Assembly: GCF_001442755.1 (NCBI RefSeq)
Contig: NZ_CP006368.1
Coordinates: 62,001-126,000 of the forward strand
Length of the DNA stretch: 64,000 nt
Origin: Aureimonas sp. AU20
GTDB taxonomy: Bacteria; Pseudomonadota; Alphaproteobacteria; Rhizobiales; Rhizobiaceae
Reading direction: 5' to 3'
Position numbers and translations under genes: made by a program. The notes under the pieces were generated by a model. That model did not search any database, was not told the DNA's origin, and saw only the letters and a program-made list of their open reading frames with translations. Shown here piece by piece: positions 34,150 through 44,272 of this stretch (the stretch's first letter is position 1; each line of letters begins with the position of its first letter).

Positions 34150-35713
34150 CATGCGCACCCATCCGACGCTGGGCGTCGAACTCGAAATGCCCGTGGTCGA
34201 TCTGGCATCGGGGGCGAGCTTCGATGGACGCGAGCTCTTCCCGCGTCTTTTCGAGTCGCGTCGGGGGCGACACGAGGCCGTGACGCCGGTTCTGGCGTCC
34301 GGCAGCCTGATCGGTGTCGCCGGCCCGCAGGTCGTCTCGTCCGTCGACAACGGCTTCAACAACCTGGAAAGCGCCATCGGCATCGTCGGCGGGCCGGCGC
34401 GCCCCGGCTCGAACCTCAACGATCTGGCCGGTCTCGTGCACCGGGAACTGACCGAGCTCGTGGGCGCGCTCAGCGAACTCGGCGCCGGCATCGCCAATCT
34501 TTCCCAGCATCCCGCGACGCCGATCGATGAGGCCTTCTACCAGGCCATGCGCGCGCCCAAGCCCATCTACGACTATTGGCGGGACGTGCGCGGCTGGCGG
34601 CACGAAACCGGCATGGATGCCAAGGCCCAGAACGGGCCGACCACGGGCGTCGATGCCGAGCATGCGGTCGAAGCGCTGAATCTCGCGCTCCTGGCGGCGC
34701 CGGCCATGATCGCGCTTTTCGCCAACAGTCCGTTCGAGGCTGGCGAGCCGACGGGCTGCAAGGAAAACCGGCTGCGCATCTGGACGCGCATGTTCGCCGC
34801 GCCGACCTTTCCCGGCGACCGCGCGACCCATCGCCCGCCGGTTCAACCCTTCGAGGATCTCGCGCATTACTTACGCTGGATGTTCGAAGGCAACCGCGCC
34901 ATGCAGGCGCTGCCGCTCGGCGCCAATTCCTACAAAGGGTTCGGCGAGCTCGCTCGGATGGACGGCGACCCCTCGCTCTTCGCCTTCCTCCGCGCGCAGA
35001 GCTGGAGCGGCCGGCGGCTGAGCGACGGAGCGGCGATCGAGGTGACCCCCGATCTACGGCATCTGGAAAGCCTGCAGTTCTCCCAGTTCTCGGACGCGCG
35101 CATCCGGTTCAGCTTCGGCACGGCGCCGACGGTGGAAGACTTCTTCCAGGCGCTGGCGGAGCGCAAGGTCGAGGCGTTGTTCGCCGACCATTGCCAGTCT
35201 CTCTATATCGAGGGGCGAGCGGCTGGCGCGAACTTCCCGGACGCCGAACTCTGCGATCTCGACGATCCGCTCGTATCCGCCTCGGTGGCGATGGCCCCGT
35301 CGGCGATCCAGAAGGGCTTGCAGTGCAATCCCGGCAGCCTCCACCGCTTGTCCCGACAGCTCCCCTGGCGGGATCTCGGCCTCGCACGCGAAGAGGCGGT
35401 TCGCCATGGCCTCGACGGCCGGGCGGGTCTCGTTTCGCTGGCCCGCTTCGCGCGGGCCGTGGTGGAGGAGGCGGAAGAGGGCCTTTGCCCGAGCGAACGC
35501 TGGATGCTGGCCTATCCGCTCCATGTTCTCGAAACCGGCCGCAATGGCGCCGATCGGGCCCTAGCGGCGTTCGAGCGAGGAAGCGGTAGCCGCGCGACGC
35601 GCTTGCGCGAACTCGTGACGAGCCGGCTCCTGCGCCGCGTGCCGCCCGTGCCCTTCCCGCAGCGCGAGCGGATGTTCGAGGCGCCGGAGTTCGCTACGGC
35701 GTCCGTTGCGTGA
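34142..35713 (+). CDS. Glutamate-cysteine ligase family 2 (GCS2) protein
   Basis: Carboxylate-amine ligase-like enzyme of 523 residues in the GCS2 / YbdK group, which forms peptide bonds on the gamma-carboxylate of glutamate using ATP. It opens with the family pattern TLGVELEMPVVDL, and has LFANSPFEAGEPTGCKENR and RIWTRMF downstream. The ATG at 34142 overlaps the MFS gene by 8 bp, suggesting that its product or substrate is handled by that transporter; that is inference. The 3' end overlaps the convergent ABC_sub_bind gene by 20 bp. Confidence 0.8.
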   Translation: MANMRTHPTLGVELEMPVVDLASGASFDGRELFPRLFESRRGRHEAVTPVLASGSLIGVAGPQVVSSVDNGFNNLESAIGIVGGPARPGSNLNDLAGLVHRELTELVGALSELGAGIANLSQHPATPIDEAFYQAMRAPKPIYDYWRDVRGWRHETGMDAKAQNGPTTGVDAEHAVEALNLALLAAPAMIALFANSPFEAGEPTGCKENRLRIWTRMFAAPTFPGDRATHRPPVQPFEDLAHYLRWMFEGNRAMQALPLGANSYKGFGELARMDGDPSLFAFLRAQSWSGRRLSDGAAIEVTPDLRHLESLQFSQFSDARIRFSFGTAPTVEDFFQALAERKVEALFADHCQSLYIEGRAAGANFPDAELCDLDDPLVSASVAMAPSAIQKGLQCNPGSLHRLSRQLPWRDLGLAREEAVRHGLDGRAGLVSLARFARAVVEEAEEGLCPSERWMLAYPLHVLETGRNGADRALAAFERGSGSRATRLRELVTSRLLRRVPPVPFPQRERMFEAPEFATASVA

Positions 35714-36914
35714 GATCGGAGCCAAAGATCTCGTCGCTCGCCAAGAGAATGTCCACCGACGGATCGTAGCCGATCTCTTCGGCCGTCCGCAGGTTCAGCG
35801 CGATCTTGGCCGGCGCCTGCCAGACCTGGGGCAGGTCGCGCGGCTTGGCGCCGTTGAAGATGCGGGCGATCGTCTCGGCATGGAAGCGGCCGACATAGAT
35901 GAAGTCAGACTGCGCGACGCTCATCAGCGCTCCGAGCCGCACCTCCGACTCCCCCGCCATGGAGAAGGTCGGCAGGTCGTGCTCGATCAGCGGTGCCAGG
36001 CTCTTGGGCAGGGTCGTGCCCGTCAGGCCGCGATGGACGGTGATGTAGACCGCGTCGCTCTTGGACGCGATCTCGGCGTAGCAGGCCTCGACCTTCCCCT
36101 CGGCTTCCTCCTGCGGGATGTTGTTGAAGGGCGCGAAGCAGGAAACGATCTCGAAGCCCCGGTCCCGAGCGATGCGCTCGATATCGTCCACGGCCGCGAA
36201 GGTGCGGCCCTCCGCACTGTTCTCGTAGACGAGGCCGAGCTTCTTGAAGTGGAAGATGTCGTCGAACAGCTCGACCTGCCGCGCGTAGCGCTGCGGCTCG
36301 ACCTTGGCGTTGAGGTGGTCGTGACCCGAATCCGTCTCGCTCTTGACGATCTTGGAGCCGATCGGATCGCTGGTCGAGGCGACGACGACGGCGGTCGAAA
36401 TCTCGTCCGTTGAAAGGTCCTGCCCGGCCCAGGTGCCGAGCGCCAGCATCAGGTCGATGTCGCCGCGCGTCTTCAGCCGGTCGAGAAGCTCGGCCTTGAC
36501 CTGCGGACGCCGCTCCTTGTCGAAATTGCCGGCGGCGTAATAGGCGTCGCTGGGAAACTCCACATAGTCGCTCACCGCGTTGGCCGAGAGCCAGCGCCAG
36601 AAGCCGCCCGGCTCGGCATTGTTGCCGATTGGCAGGTCCATCGGCTTGATCCAGCCGATCGCCATCAGGCCGCGCACCGTCGCCTTGAGGATGACCTCGT
36701 AATCCTTGTACTGGCCGCCTTCGTAATAGCCGATGCGCCATTTCGTGCCGTCGGGCTTGAGGCGCGGCTCGGAGGGCCAGATGCGGGCGCCCGCCTGAGG
36801 GGCAGGGGCGGCCTGGGGCTCGGCAGCCGGTGTCTGCGCCTGCGCGCCGCCGCAGGAAGCGGCCAGCAGACCCAGGCCGAAAAGGGCGGTGCCGAAACGG
36901 GCGAAGCGGATCAT
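35694..36914 (-). CDS. ABC_sub_bind family periplasmic binding protein
   Basis: Type I periplasmic binding protein of 406 residues (ABC transporter substrate-binding family PF04392). A signal peptide (MIRFARFGTALFGLGLLAAS) ends at Cys21, so it may be lipid-anchored, though the lipobox is weak. The mature protein shows LGLVYENSAEGRTFAAVDDI, AVYITVHRGLTGT and SDFIYVGRFHAETIARIFNG. No ABC permease is nearby. The gene instead overlaps by 4 bp (ATGA) the SpoIIE phosphatase gene upstream, suggesting the protein acts as a ligand sensor for that membrane phosphatase. Its 3' end overlaps the GCS2 gene. Confidence 0.85.
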   Translation of the reverse strand: MIRFARFGTALFGLGLLAASCGGAQAQTPAAEPQAAPAPQAGARIWPSEPRLKPDGTKWRIGYYEGGQYKDYEVILKATVRGLMAIGWIKPMDLPIGNNAEPGGFWRWLSANAVSDYVEFPSDAYYAAGNFDKERRPQVKAELLDRLKTRGDIDLMLALGTWAGQDLSTDEISTAVVVASTSDPIGSKIVKSETDSGHDHLNAKVEPQRYARQVELFDDIFHFKKLGLVYENSAEGRTFAAVDDIERIARDRGFEIVSCFAPFNNIPQEEAEGKVEACYAEIASKSDAVYITVHRGLTGTTLPKSLAPLIEHDLPTFSMAGESEVRLGALMSVAQSDFIYVGRFHAETIARIFNGAKPRDLPQVWQAPAKIALNLRTAEEIGYDPSVDILLASDEIFGSDLTQRTP

Positions 36915-38923
36915 GACGGCCTCTTGGACGGCTGGTGGAAGCGAAGGGCGACGAGCGTGATGTCGTCGGATTGCGCGGTGTCGCCGGCATGGGCCTGGAC
37001 GTCGGCCATGATCCGCCCCACCAGCATCTCGGCCGGCAGGAACGGGTCCTGGGATTCCAGAAGCTGGACGAGGCGCTCGTCTTCGTAGAGTTCGTTGCGC
37101 GCGTTCATCGCTTCCGTCACGCCGTCCGTGTAGAGAACCAGCGTCTCGCCCGGGGCGAGGCGCGTGGCGAGGGGCTCGTAGTCCATTCCCTCCACCACGC
37201 CGAGGGCCGGGCCGCTGATCGGGCGCAGGCACTCCACCCGGCCGCCCTCGCGGATGATGAGCGGCGGATTGTGGCCGCCATTGGCATATCGGATCTCGCC
37301 CGTCAGGCAGTCGAGAACGCCGATCAGGCTGGTGACGAAGATCGAGTTCGGATTGTCGCTCGCCAGCGCGTCGTTCACGGCCGTCATCATCTGGGACGGG
37401 TCCGCCAGACGGTCCGCCGCCGATTTGATGAGGGTCTTGGTGATCGCCATGAAGAGCGCCGCCGGAACGCCCTTGCCCGCGACGTCGCCGATCGTGAAGC
37501 AGAGATGGCGCTCGTCGATGAAATAGAAGTCGTAGAGATCGCCGCCGACTTCCTTGGCGGACACCAGCGCGGCGTGAATGTCGATTTCGGAGCGGTGCGG
37601 GAAGGCCGGGAAGATCTTGGGCAGAAGGCCGAGCTGGATGTCGCGGGCGACGTTCAACTCGCCCTCGATCCTTTCGCGCTCCTGCGTCACCTGCATCACC
37701 GTCTGCACGTTGCGATGGAGCGAGTCCTCCATGAACGAGAAGGCGGACGCCAGACGGCCGATCTCGTCGCGGCCCGCCGGCCGACGCTCGGCGGAAACGG
37801 GGGGCGGAGCCTGCGTGAAATCGGTTTCCGACAGAGCCCGTGCGCGGTGCGTCAGCGCGACCAGCGGCCTGCTGATCCGCTGGGCGAGGAACCAGGCGAG
37901 AATGGCGGCCAGGAGAATGCCGCCCGAAAACACCAGCCCCTGGTTGAAGATCAGGTCCTGCGCGGGCTTGGCCAGCGCGGAGGAGGACACCACGGCCGCC
38001 ACATACCAGTCGAGCGCCTTCAGGCGGAAGACCTGCGCCTCGACCTCATTCTGACCTCCAGCGGAGGCGAGCGGCGCGAGCCGCGAGGGCGCGTCGCCGT
38101 CGGAGGCCATGCCCTTCAGATCCGCCAGAACGGAGGGCGTCATCCAGCCTTCCTCGCCGGCCTTTGGGGCCACGACCGACCGTCCGCTTCCGTCGAATAC
38201 GAAGACGAAACCCTTGCCCGCCAGTTTCAGCGCGTCGAGGCTGGAGCGCAGGCGCTCGACCAGCTCGGTCCGGCGCACGTCCGTTTCGCGTTGGAGATCG
38301 CCGACATCGCCGACGATGCCGATCATCCAGCCCCAGCGGGGAAAGGGCACGAACAGCCCGTATTTCTGCTCGGTGTCCGCGCCCTTCAGCGACTTCCAGC
38401 CATAGGTCAGAAAGCTCGAGCCGTAGAGTTCGCTGTCGCTCCAGGCCGTCTGCGTCACCGAGCGGCCGCGGATGTCGCGGAACCCCGACAGATCGTGGCC
38501 GACCATGGTTCGGTCGGGATAGACGAGGGCCCGGCCGTCGCGGTCGAACACGACGATGTATTCGCCCGAGACCGGGGCGAGGCCGGACAGCCAGTCGAGC
38601 GCGTTGGCGCGGGCGGCCTCATCGCTCGTCCCGGCGCGGCGGGATTGGGCCGACAGCGTGTCGAGAGTCGAGCGGACGGTCTGCCCGAACTGCCGGAAGG
38701 CTTCCTTGCGGTCCTGGATCGTGCCGACCTTGTCGGATAGGAGCTGGAGATACTGGCTGCGGATGGCGAGTTCGGCCATCTGGAGCACGTTCTCGACCGA
38801 GCGCTGCTCGGCATCCACCATGGCGGTGCGCACGGCCTGACGCGAATAGGCCATGATGCCGCCCGCCATCATCGCCAGAATGGCGATGACGCCCACGAAG
38901 ATCTTGACCCTGAGGCTGTTCAC
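36911..38923 (-). CDS. Membrane dCache-HAMP-SpoIIE serine phosphatase
   Basis: Membrane phosphatase of 670 residues with two helices flanking an extracytoplasmic double-Cache-like domain (YIVVFDRDGRALVYPDRTMV, FVFVFDGSGRSVVA), a HAMP linker (RISRPLVALTHRARALSETD) and a C-terminal PP2C-like SpoIIE domain. All metal-binding motifs are intact: KEVGGDLYDFYF, IGDVAGKGVPAALFM, LYTDGVTEAMN and SDDITLVAL. Its substrate should be a phosphoserine or phosphothreonine protein such as a STAS antagonist. The GTG at 38921-38923 has AGGA 9 bp upstream; the frame is open to 39016. It is translationally coupled to the ABC_sub_bind gene. Confidence 0.88.
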   Translation of the reverse strand: MNSLRVKIFVGVIAILAMMAGGIMAYSRQAVRTAMVDAEQRSVENVLQMAELAIRSQYLQLLSDKVGTIQDRKEAFRQFGQTVRSTLDTLSAQSRRAGTSDEAARANALDWLSGLAPVSGEYIVVFDRDGRALVYPDRTMVGHDLSGFRDIRGRSVTQTAWSDSELYGSSFLTYGWKSLKGADTEQKYGLFVPFPRWGWMIGIVGDVGDLQRETDVRRTELVERLRSSLDALKLAGKGFVFVFDGSGRSVVAPKAGEEGWMTPSVLADLKGMASDGDAPSRLAPLASAGGQNEVEAQVFRLKALDWYVAAVVSSSALAKPAQDLIFNQGLVFSGGILLAAILAWFLAQRISRPLVALTHRARALSETDFTQAPPPVSAERRPAGRDEIGRLASAFSFMEDSLHRNVQTVMQVTQERERIEGELNVARDIQLGLLPKIFPAFPHRSEIDIHAALVSAKEVGGDLYDFYFIDERHLCFTIGDVAGKGVPAALFMAITKTLIKSAADRLADPSQMMTAVNDALASDNPNSIFVTSLIGVLDCLTGEIRYANGGHNPPLIIREGGRVECLRPISGPALGVVEGMDYEPLATRLAPGETLVLYTDGVTEAMNARNELYEDERLVQLLESQDPFLPAEMLVGRIMADVQAHAGDTAQSDDITLVALRFHQPSKRPS

Positions 38924-39124
38924 GCGTCGAATCCTGTCCAGGAAGGCCGCCACCCTAGACGGTCGCCGTGAACAAATCCTTCCCCAAATCAAGCCCGACT
39001 TGGCTCTGCGTCCCACGAACCGCCCTCTGCGTCCAAGCCGTCTTTCCTTGGTCGGTCGAAGAACTTATGGGTTGTGGTGAGGTCGAAGGGTTCCCCGGAC
39101 GACCGGTCCGAAAGGTGGCGTCGG

Positions 39125-39904
39125 ATGAATCGACTGGGATACGCGGCGTTGGCGCTCGCCGTTCTCGCGACGGGCGGGGGAGCCGCCTTTTCGGCCACGA
39201 GCGCGGCGACGCCGCATGAGACGGCGGGGGCGCAGGGAAACCTCGCGACGGCGCGGATGTTGGCCGCCATGCTCCAATCGGCCCGCAGCGTCGTGTCCGC
39301 CCACCAGGGCGACATCAACGATCCCGCGCGGGGAGACAAGGCGCTTCCCGGCCGCCGGGTCCTGGCGGAGGCGGTCGACCGGTTCCGGCAGCAGACCGGC
39401 CTCGACCCCGCGAAGGTCGATCCGCAATCCTATGCCGGGCGCCTGCTGCGCGTGCAGATGGACGCCATCGTCGAGGTCATGGACGCCAACCAGACGACGA
39501 TCAACCAGGAGGGCGTAGGGTTCAAGGGCTTCATTCCCGCCACCTTCGCCCGGCTGGTCAACGAGGCGTTCGAAAGGCGCGTGGGGCAGGACGCGCGCAT
39601 CAAGGTGACGGCGCCACCCCAGCTCGTGCGCAACCGACAGTCGAGGCCCGACGCTTGGGAGACCGAGACGATCGAGACCCGTTTCGAGAAGCCGGACTGG
39701 TCCAAGGGCGAGCTCTTCTCGGCTCTGACCGGCGAAGGGGCGGAGCAGCGCCTGCGGGTCGCCGTCCCCGAATATTATTCGCAATCCTGCCTGTCCTGCC
39801 ACGGCTCGCCGGCGGGCGAACTCGACATCACGGGTTATCCGCGCGAGGGCGCAGCGCTCGGCGATCTCGGCGGCGTCATCTCCATCCAGCTCCTGCCGCA
39901 ATGA
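39125..39904 (+). CDS. DUF3365 (Tll0287-like) c-type heme sensor protein
   Basis: Periplasmic protein of 259 residues with a signal peptide ([20 protein letters not shown]) and a Tll0287-like domain that carries one c-type heme motif, CLSCH at residues 222-226. Such domains occur alone and at the N-terminus of kinases and chemoreceptors as suspected redox or gas sensors. The gene overlaps the hybrid histidine kinase gene by 4 bp (ATGA), so it probably feeds the kinase. It is divergent from the SpoIIE gene across a 200-bp gap. Confidence 0.88.
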   Translation: MNRLGYAALALAVLATGGGAAFSATSAATPHETAGAQGNLATARMLAAMLQSARSVVSAHQGDINDPARGDKALPGRRVLAEAVDRFRQQTGLDPAKVDPQSYAGRLLRVQMDAIVEVMDANQTTINQEGVGFKGFIPATFARLVNEAFERRVGQDARIKVTAPPQLVRNRQSRPDAWETETIETRFEKPDWSKGELFSALTGEGAEQRLRVAVPEYYSQSCLSCHGSPAGELDITGYPREGAALGDLGGVISIQLLPQ

Positions 39905-42654
39905 GCGAGGCGGCTCTCTCCCAGCCGGTCGCCGGCAGCGCGGTTGGCCGGCTGGACGCGCTTCGCCGCTTTTCCATCCGCGCCCGGCTCATCGTGCTGG
40001 CGGCCGGCTTCTTCGTGGCCATGATCGGCACGAGCCTCTATGTCGGCGGCATGCTCGCCCGCTCCTGGGAAACCGCCGCCGGCGCCAGCCGCATTGCCGC
40101 GACGATCGAGGTGGCCGATCGCGCCCGCACCGCCTTCAACGATCTGCGCTACTGGCAGACCGATCTCGCCGTCAGTCTTCTCACCCTGTCGGAGCGCAAC
40201 GCCGCTTCGGCGCGGGACCGGCTTCGAAGCGAGCTTTCGCGCCTGTCGGAAAGCCATCCGGAGGTTTCGGCGAGCATCGCCGAGGATGCGAACCGCTTCG
40301 ACAACCTCGCCCAGGCCGCCGTCGAAGCCTATACGAGCGACCAGCGCGTCATCGGCAACACGCAGTTCGCACAGGCGCGCCAGTTCGGCATCGCGGTCGA
40401 CAAGGCCTTTTCCTCGCTGTCCGAAGACCTTCGGCGCGAAGCGCAGGCGGCCCGCACCGGCATTCTCGACCAGTTCTCCTCCGCCGCGTGGGTGTCGGCC
40501 ATCGTCACGCTGGCGGCCGTGCTGATCGGGGCGGTGATGACGCTGGTGATCCTCGCCTCGATCCTTCGCCCGCTGCAGGGCATCGTCGCGGCCGTGCGCG
40601 CCATCACGCGCGGGGAAACGGAGGTGGACTTGCCGCCGACCTCGCGCGACGAACTCGGCCGCGTGACGGAGGCGCTTCAGCTTCTGCGCGAGAACATGGC
40701 GGAGCGCGCGCGTCTGACGCAGGAGGCGGAGCGGCAGCGCGCCACCTTGTCGGATGCGATCGAGAGCATTGCCCAGGGTTTCGCGCTCTACGGCCCCGAC
40801 AACCGGCTGCGCGTCACCAACGCGCGGTTCCGCAGCTTCCATCCCGGGTTCGGCGCGATGGCCGCGGCCCATGCGACCTTCGAAGAGGTCGTCGCGCTTG
40901 CCGGGCGCGACCTGATCGAAACGGACGGCGATGCCGAGGGCTGGCTCGGCTCGCGCCTGTCCAGCCACGGCGCGCGGGAAAGCCGGACCGACCGGTTTCG
41001 CGATGGGCGCTGGATGCAGATCACCGAGCGGCCGACGCATGAGGGCGGCTTCACCGTGCTCTATGCCGATATCAGCGAACTTCGCCGACGTCAGCAGGAG
41101 CTGGAAGAGGCACGCGACGAGGCCGAACGGGCGACGCGCGTGAAGTCCGAATTTCTCGCCAATATGAGTCACGAGCTGCGAACGCCGCTCAACGCCATCA
41201 TCGGCTACAGCCAGATTCTTCAGGAGGATGCGCGCGATATCGGCCAGGACGAGTTCCTTCCCGATCTCGCCAAGATCGAATCCGCCGGCAACCACCTGCT
41301 CGGGCTCATCAACGGCATTCTCGACCTGTCCAAGATCGAGGCCGGTCGGATGGAAGTCTATGACGAGAGCTTCCCCGTCGGCGCCATGCTGCGCGACGTC
41401 GAAGCGCTGATCCAGCCGCTCGCCCGACAGAACGGCAACACGCTCGTCATGGTGATCCAACCCGACCTCGGCTCCATCGTGTCGGATGCGACCAAGGTGA
41501 AACAGGCAATCATCAACCTGCTCAGCAACGCCTCGAAATTCACGCGGGACGGCACGGTGACCTTGCGGGCCGAAGCGGTGGAGGGCGAGGCCACGCGCTG
41601 GCTGCGCATCGCCGTGGAGGATACCGGCATCGGCATGACCGAGGAGCAGATGGGCCGCCTGTTCCAGGCCTTCAGCCAAGCGGACAATTCCACGACGCGC
41701 AAGTTCGGGGGCACCGGCCTCGGCCTTGCCATCAGCCGCTCCTTCGCTCGCATGCTGGGCGGCGACATCACGGTTTCGAGCCGGCCGGGCGAAGGTTCGA
41801 CCTTCGTCCTGTCCTTGCCCTTCGACCCGTCCGACCGCGAAGCCAAACCTCTTTATGGCGCGGCGGCAGAGGCGCCGCGGCCCGGAGGCTCGGGCCTCGT
41901 ACTCGTGGTGGACGACGACCCGGCAAGCGCGCACATCATCGGCTCGCATCTGACGCGGGAAGGCTACCGCCTGATCTACGCCGGGGACGGGCGCGAGGCG
42001 CTCGACCTTGCCCGGCAGGAGCGCCCCGACATCGTGACGCTCGACATCGTCATGCCGCATCTCGACGGCTGGAGCACCTTGTCGGCGTTGAAGGACGATC
42101 CGGCGCTCGCCGAAATCCCCGTCGTCATCGTCAGCGTGTCAAACGACAAGGCGCTCGGCTTTTCGCTCGGCGCGGCGGCGATGATGACGAAACCGATCGA
42201 CCGAAACGCGCTGGGCGAGGTCGTGCGCCGGCTTGCCGGGCCGAGCGGGCAAGGAACGGTTCTGATCGTGGAGGACGATGCCCCGACCCGCGAACTCATG
42301 GCCCGCGCGGTGGAGCGTCTCAGCCTTGCCGTCGCATCCGCCGCGCATGGGCGCGCGGCACTGGAATGGCTGGCCGGGCGCGAACCGCCCGCGGCGATCC
42401 TTCTCGACCTCCAAATGCCTGAGATGGACGGGTTCGAGTTTCTGGCGAGACTTCGGGCCGAGCCGCGCTGGGCCAGCGTTCCCGTCGTCGTCGTGACCGC
42501 CAAGGAACTGACGCTGGAGGAGCGCCGCGTCCTGGAAGCGGGCTCGCAACGCATCGTCGCCAAGGGCAAGGCGGCCTATCTCGAATTGACCGACGCGTTG
42601 CGTCAGGCGCGCGCCGGCGTCCGCGCCGCATCGGGTGAGGAGAGCGAGGCGTGA
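39901..42654 (+). CDS. Hybrid histidine kinase with two receiver domains
   Basis: Kinase of 917 residues. A membrane helix (residues 30-50), a periplasmic helical domain, a second helix (198-222), HAMP (222-275), a PAS domain (285-395), then HisKA with His424 in [14 protein letters not shown], an HATPase domain ([21 protein letters not shown]), receiver 1 (phospho-acceptor Asp715) and receiver 2 (Asp836). The start overlaps the DUF3365 stop, and a single-domain response regulator follows with a GTGA overlap. The three genes form one phosphorelay operon that ends 2 bp from the convergent receiver-SpoIIE gene. Confidence 0.93.
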   Translation: MSEAALSQPVAGSAVGRLDALRRFSIRARLIVLAAGFFVAMIGTSLYVGGMLARSWETAAGASRIAATIEVADRARTAFNDLRYWQTDLAVSLLTLSERNAASARDRLRSELSRLSESHPEVSASIAEDANRFDNLAQAAVEAYTSDQRVIGNTQFAQARQFGIAVDKAFSSLSEDLRREAQAARTGILDQFSSAAWVSAIVTLAAVLIGAVMTLVILASILRPLQGIVAAVRAITRGETEVDLPPTSRDELGRVTEALQLLRENMAERARLTQEAERQRATLSDAIESIAQGFALYGPDNRLRVTNARFRSFHPGFGAMAAAHATFEEVVALAGRDLIETDGDAEGWLGSRLSSHGARESRTDRFRDGRWMQITERPTHEGGFTVLYADISELRRRQQELEEARDEAERATRVKSEFLANMSHELRTPLNAIIGYSQILQEDARDIGQDEFLPDLAKIESAGNHLLGLINGILDLSKIEAGRMEVYDESFPVGAMLRDVEALIQPLARQNGNTLVMVIQPDLGSIVSDATKVKQAIINLLSNASKFTRDGTVTLRAEAVEGEATRWLRIAVEDTGIGMTEEQMGRLFQAFSQADNSTTRKFGGTGLGLAISRSFARMLGGDITVSSRPGEGSTFVLSLPFDPSDREAKPLYGAAAEAPRPGGSGLVLVVDDDPASAHIIGSHLTREGYRLIYAGDGREALDLARQERPDIVTLDIVMPHLDGWSTLSALKDDPALAEIPVVIVSVSNDKALGFSLGAAAMMTKPIDRNALGEVVRRLAGPSGQGTVLIVEDDAPTRELMARAVERLSLAVASAAHGRAALEWLAGREPPAAILLDLQMPEMDGFEFLARLRAEPRWASVPVVVVTAKELTLEERRVLEAGSQRIVAKGKAAYLELTDALRQARAGVRAASGEESEA

Positions 42655-43016
42655 CGCGCCGTATTCTTCTGGTCGAAGACAACGAGCTCAATCGCGACAT
42701 GCTGTCCCGCCGCCTGATCCGGGCGGGCTTCGCGGTGACTTTCGCTCAGGACGGACAGGAGGCGGTGGACGCCGCCTTTCGCGACGCGCCCGATCTCGTT
42801 CTGATGGATCTCGGTCTGCCGGTTCTGGATGGCTGGGAGGCAACGCGCCAGATCCGGGCCAGGGGTTGGGCGGGACCGATCATCGCGCTGACCGCCCATG
42901 CCATGAGCGGCGAGCGCGAGCGGGCGCTGGCGGCGGGCTGCGACGATTTCGACACGAAGCCGGTCGACATCGCGCGGCTTCTGGAAAAGATGCGCGCCCT
43001 CCTGCCCGAAAGCTGA
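42651..43016 (+). CDS. Single-domain response regulator
   Basis: Receiver-only protein of 121 residues. Acidic pair LLVEDNE, phospho-acceptor Asp in [13 protein letters not shown], Thr in [10 protein letters not shown] and Lys in DDFDTKPVD are all present. There is no output domain, so it presumably passes the phosphate on or binds a partner. The GTG start at 42651 overlaps the kinase stop in GTGA. It would be the natural link from the hybrid kinase to another signalling protein. Confidence 0.93.
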   Translation: MTRRILLVEDNELNRDMLSRRLIRAGFAVTFAQDGQEAVDAAFRDAPDLVLMDLGLPVLDGWEATRQIRARGWAGPIIALTAHAMSGERERALAAGCDDFDTKPVDIARLLEKMRALLPES

Positions 43017-43018
43017 CA

Positions 43019-44272
43019 TCAGCTCAGTCGGCGGATCGCCAGCAGCGTCACGTCGTCGAAGGGAGGGGCACCGTCCGCAAAAGTCCGTGCCGCCTCTGTC
43101 AGCCCGTCCAACGTGCTCTGCGCCCCGGTTCCCGCCAGCGTCGCGGCCTGGGCGAGAATGAGGTCGCTTTCCAAAGGCTCGCCCTGCCGGTTCTGCGTGT
43201 CTCCCAGTCCGTCCGTCGCGAGAAGAAGCGTTTCGCCGGGCTGGATCCAGACTTGGTGGTCCGCGAAGTCGAAATCCTCGATCACTCCAAGGGCCGGATC
43301 GGCCGGTGTTCGGATTTCCTCCGCATGCGCGGGAGCGGACAGGCGCAGCGGATAGACATGCCCGGCATTGCAGAAGTCGAGACGACCGGACTCGAGATCG
43401 AGAAGTCCGAGGAAAAGCGTGACGAAGGTCGTGTCGGGATTGTTCTTGGACAGTTCGACATTGAGCAGCGCCGCCATTTCGGAGGGGCGCGGCAGCGCGC
43501 CGGCGAGCGCCACATGCTGCAGGAGGCCGCCGCGCAGCAGACTGCGGGTCCGGGCCATGAACAGAGCGGCCGGCATGCCCTTTCCCGCCACATCGCCGAT
43601 CGCCACGCAGAGCGTTCCCGGGCGCACCTCGAACAGGTCGTAGAGATCGCCGCCGACCTCCAGCGCCGGCTCCATGCAGGCGGCGATGTCCCAGCGCGCG
43701 GGGTCGAAGGCGAAATGATCCGGCACCATGCGCAGCTGCAGCATGCGCGCACGGTCGAGCTCCAGGGTCAGCCGTTCGAGCTGCCGACGGTTCTCGCCCC
43801 GCAGATGACGTCGTTCCAGGGCGGCCCGCACCCGCGCCGTCAGCAAAGCCGGGTTGAAGGGCTTGGGCAGATAGTCCTCGGCGCCGAGCTCGACGCATTC
43901 CACGACCTTCTCGATCTCGGACGCCGCCGAGATCATCACCACCGGCATCTCGTTGAGACGGCCTTCCTCGCGCAGGATGCGCAGGACCTCGATCCCGTTC
44001 ATTTCCGGCATCATGACGTCGAGAAGCACGAGGTCGAACGGTTCCTGGCGGATGAGGCGAAGCGCTTCGCGCCCGTCGGCCGCCTCCGCCGTATCGGTCA
44101 GCTGCATACGCCGCAGCCGCCGCAGGAGAAGGTCGCGATTTTCCGCGACGTCGTCCACCACGAGGATGCGGGAAGGGGGCAAGAGCACAGGACGGGAGCT
44201 TTCGGTGGAACGGATCGTGGGCGGCGCGTCGCCCCTTCGCCTTCCGTTATAGCGCAGCCGATCCGGCTGCAA
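43019..44272 (-). CDS. Receiver-SpoIIE serine phosphatase
   Basis: RsbU-type output regulator of up to 417 residues. The receiver domain is intact (ILVVDDVAENRD, phospho-acceptor in LVLLDVMMPEMNG, MISAASE, KPFNP) and is followed by a SpoIIE phosphatase with all motifs (LEVGGDLYDLF, IGDVAGKGMPAALFM, LATDGLGDTQN, FDDVTLLAI). Phosphorylation of the receiver should switch phosphatase activity on a Ser/Thr-phosphorylated partner. It is the last gene of the T6SS run, overlapping the Ser/Thr kinase gene by 26 bp. The start is uncertain: TTG 44272 and GTG 44188 are both possible. Confidence 0.9.
   Translation of the reverse strand: MQPDRLRYNGRRRGDAPPTIRSTESSRPVLLPPSRILVVDDVAENRDLLLRRLRRMQLTDTAEAADGREALRLIRQEPFDLVLLDVMMPEMNGIEVLRILREEGRLNEMPVVMISAASEIEKVVECVELGAEDYLPKPFNPALLTARVRAALERRHLRGENRRQLERLTLELDRARMLQLRMVPDHFAFDPARWDIAACMEPALEVGGDLYDLFEVRPGTLCVAIGDVAGKGMPAALFMARTRSLLRGGLLQHVALAGALPRPSEMAALLNVELSKNNPDTTFVTLFLGLLDLESGRLDFCNAGHVYPLRLSAPAHAEEIRTPADPALGVIEDFDFADHQVWIQPGETLLLATDGLGDTQNRQGEPLESDLILAQAATLAGTGAQSTLDGLTEAARTFADGAPPFDDVTLLAIRRLS

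Noticed and set aside
39835..42060. 741-codon open frame antisense to the histidine kinase
   Set aside because: Shadow of the kinase coding sequence with no own features.
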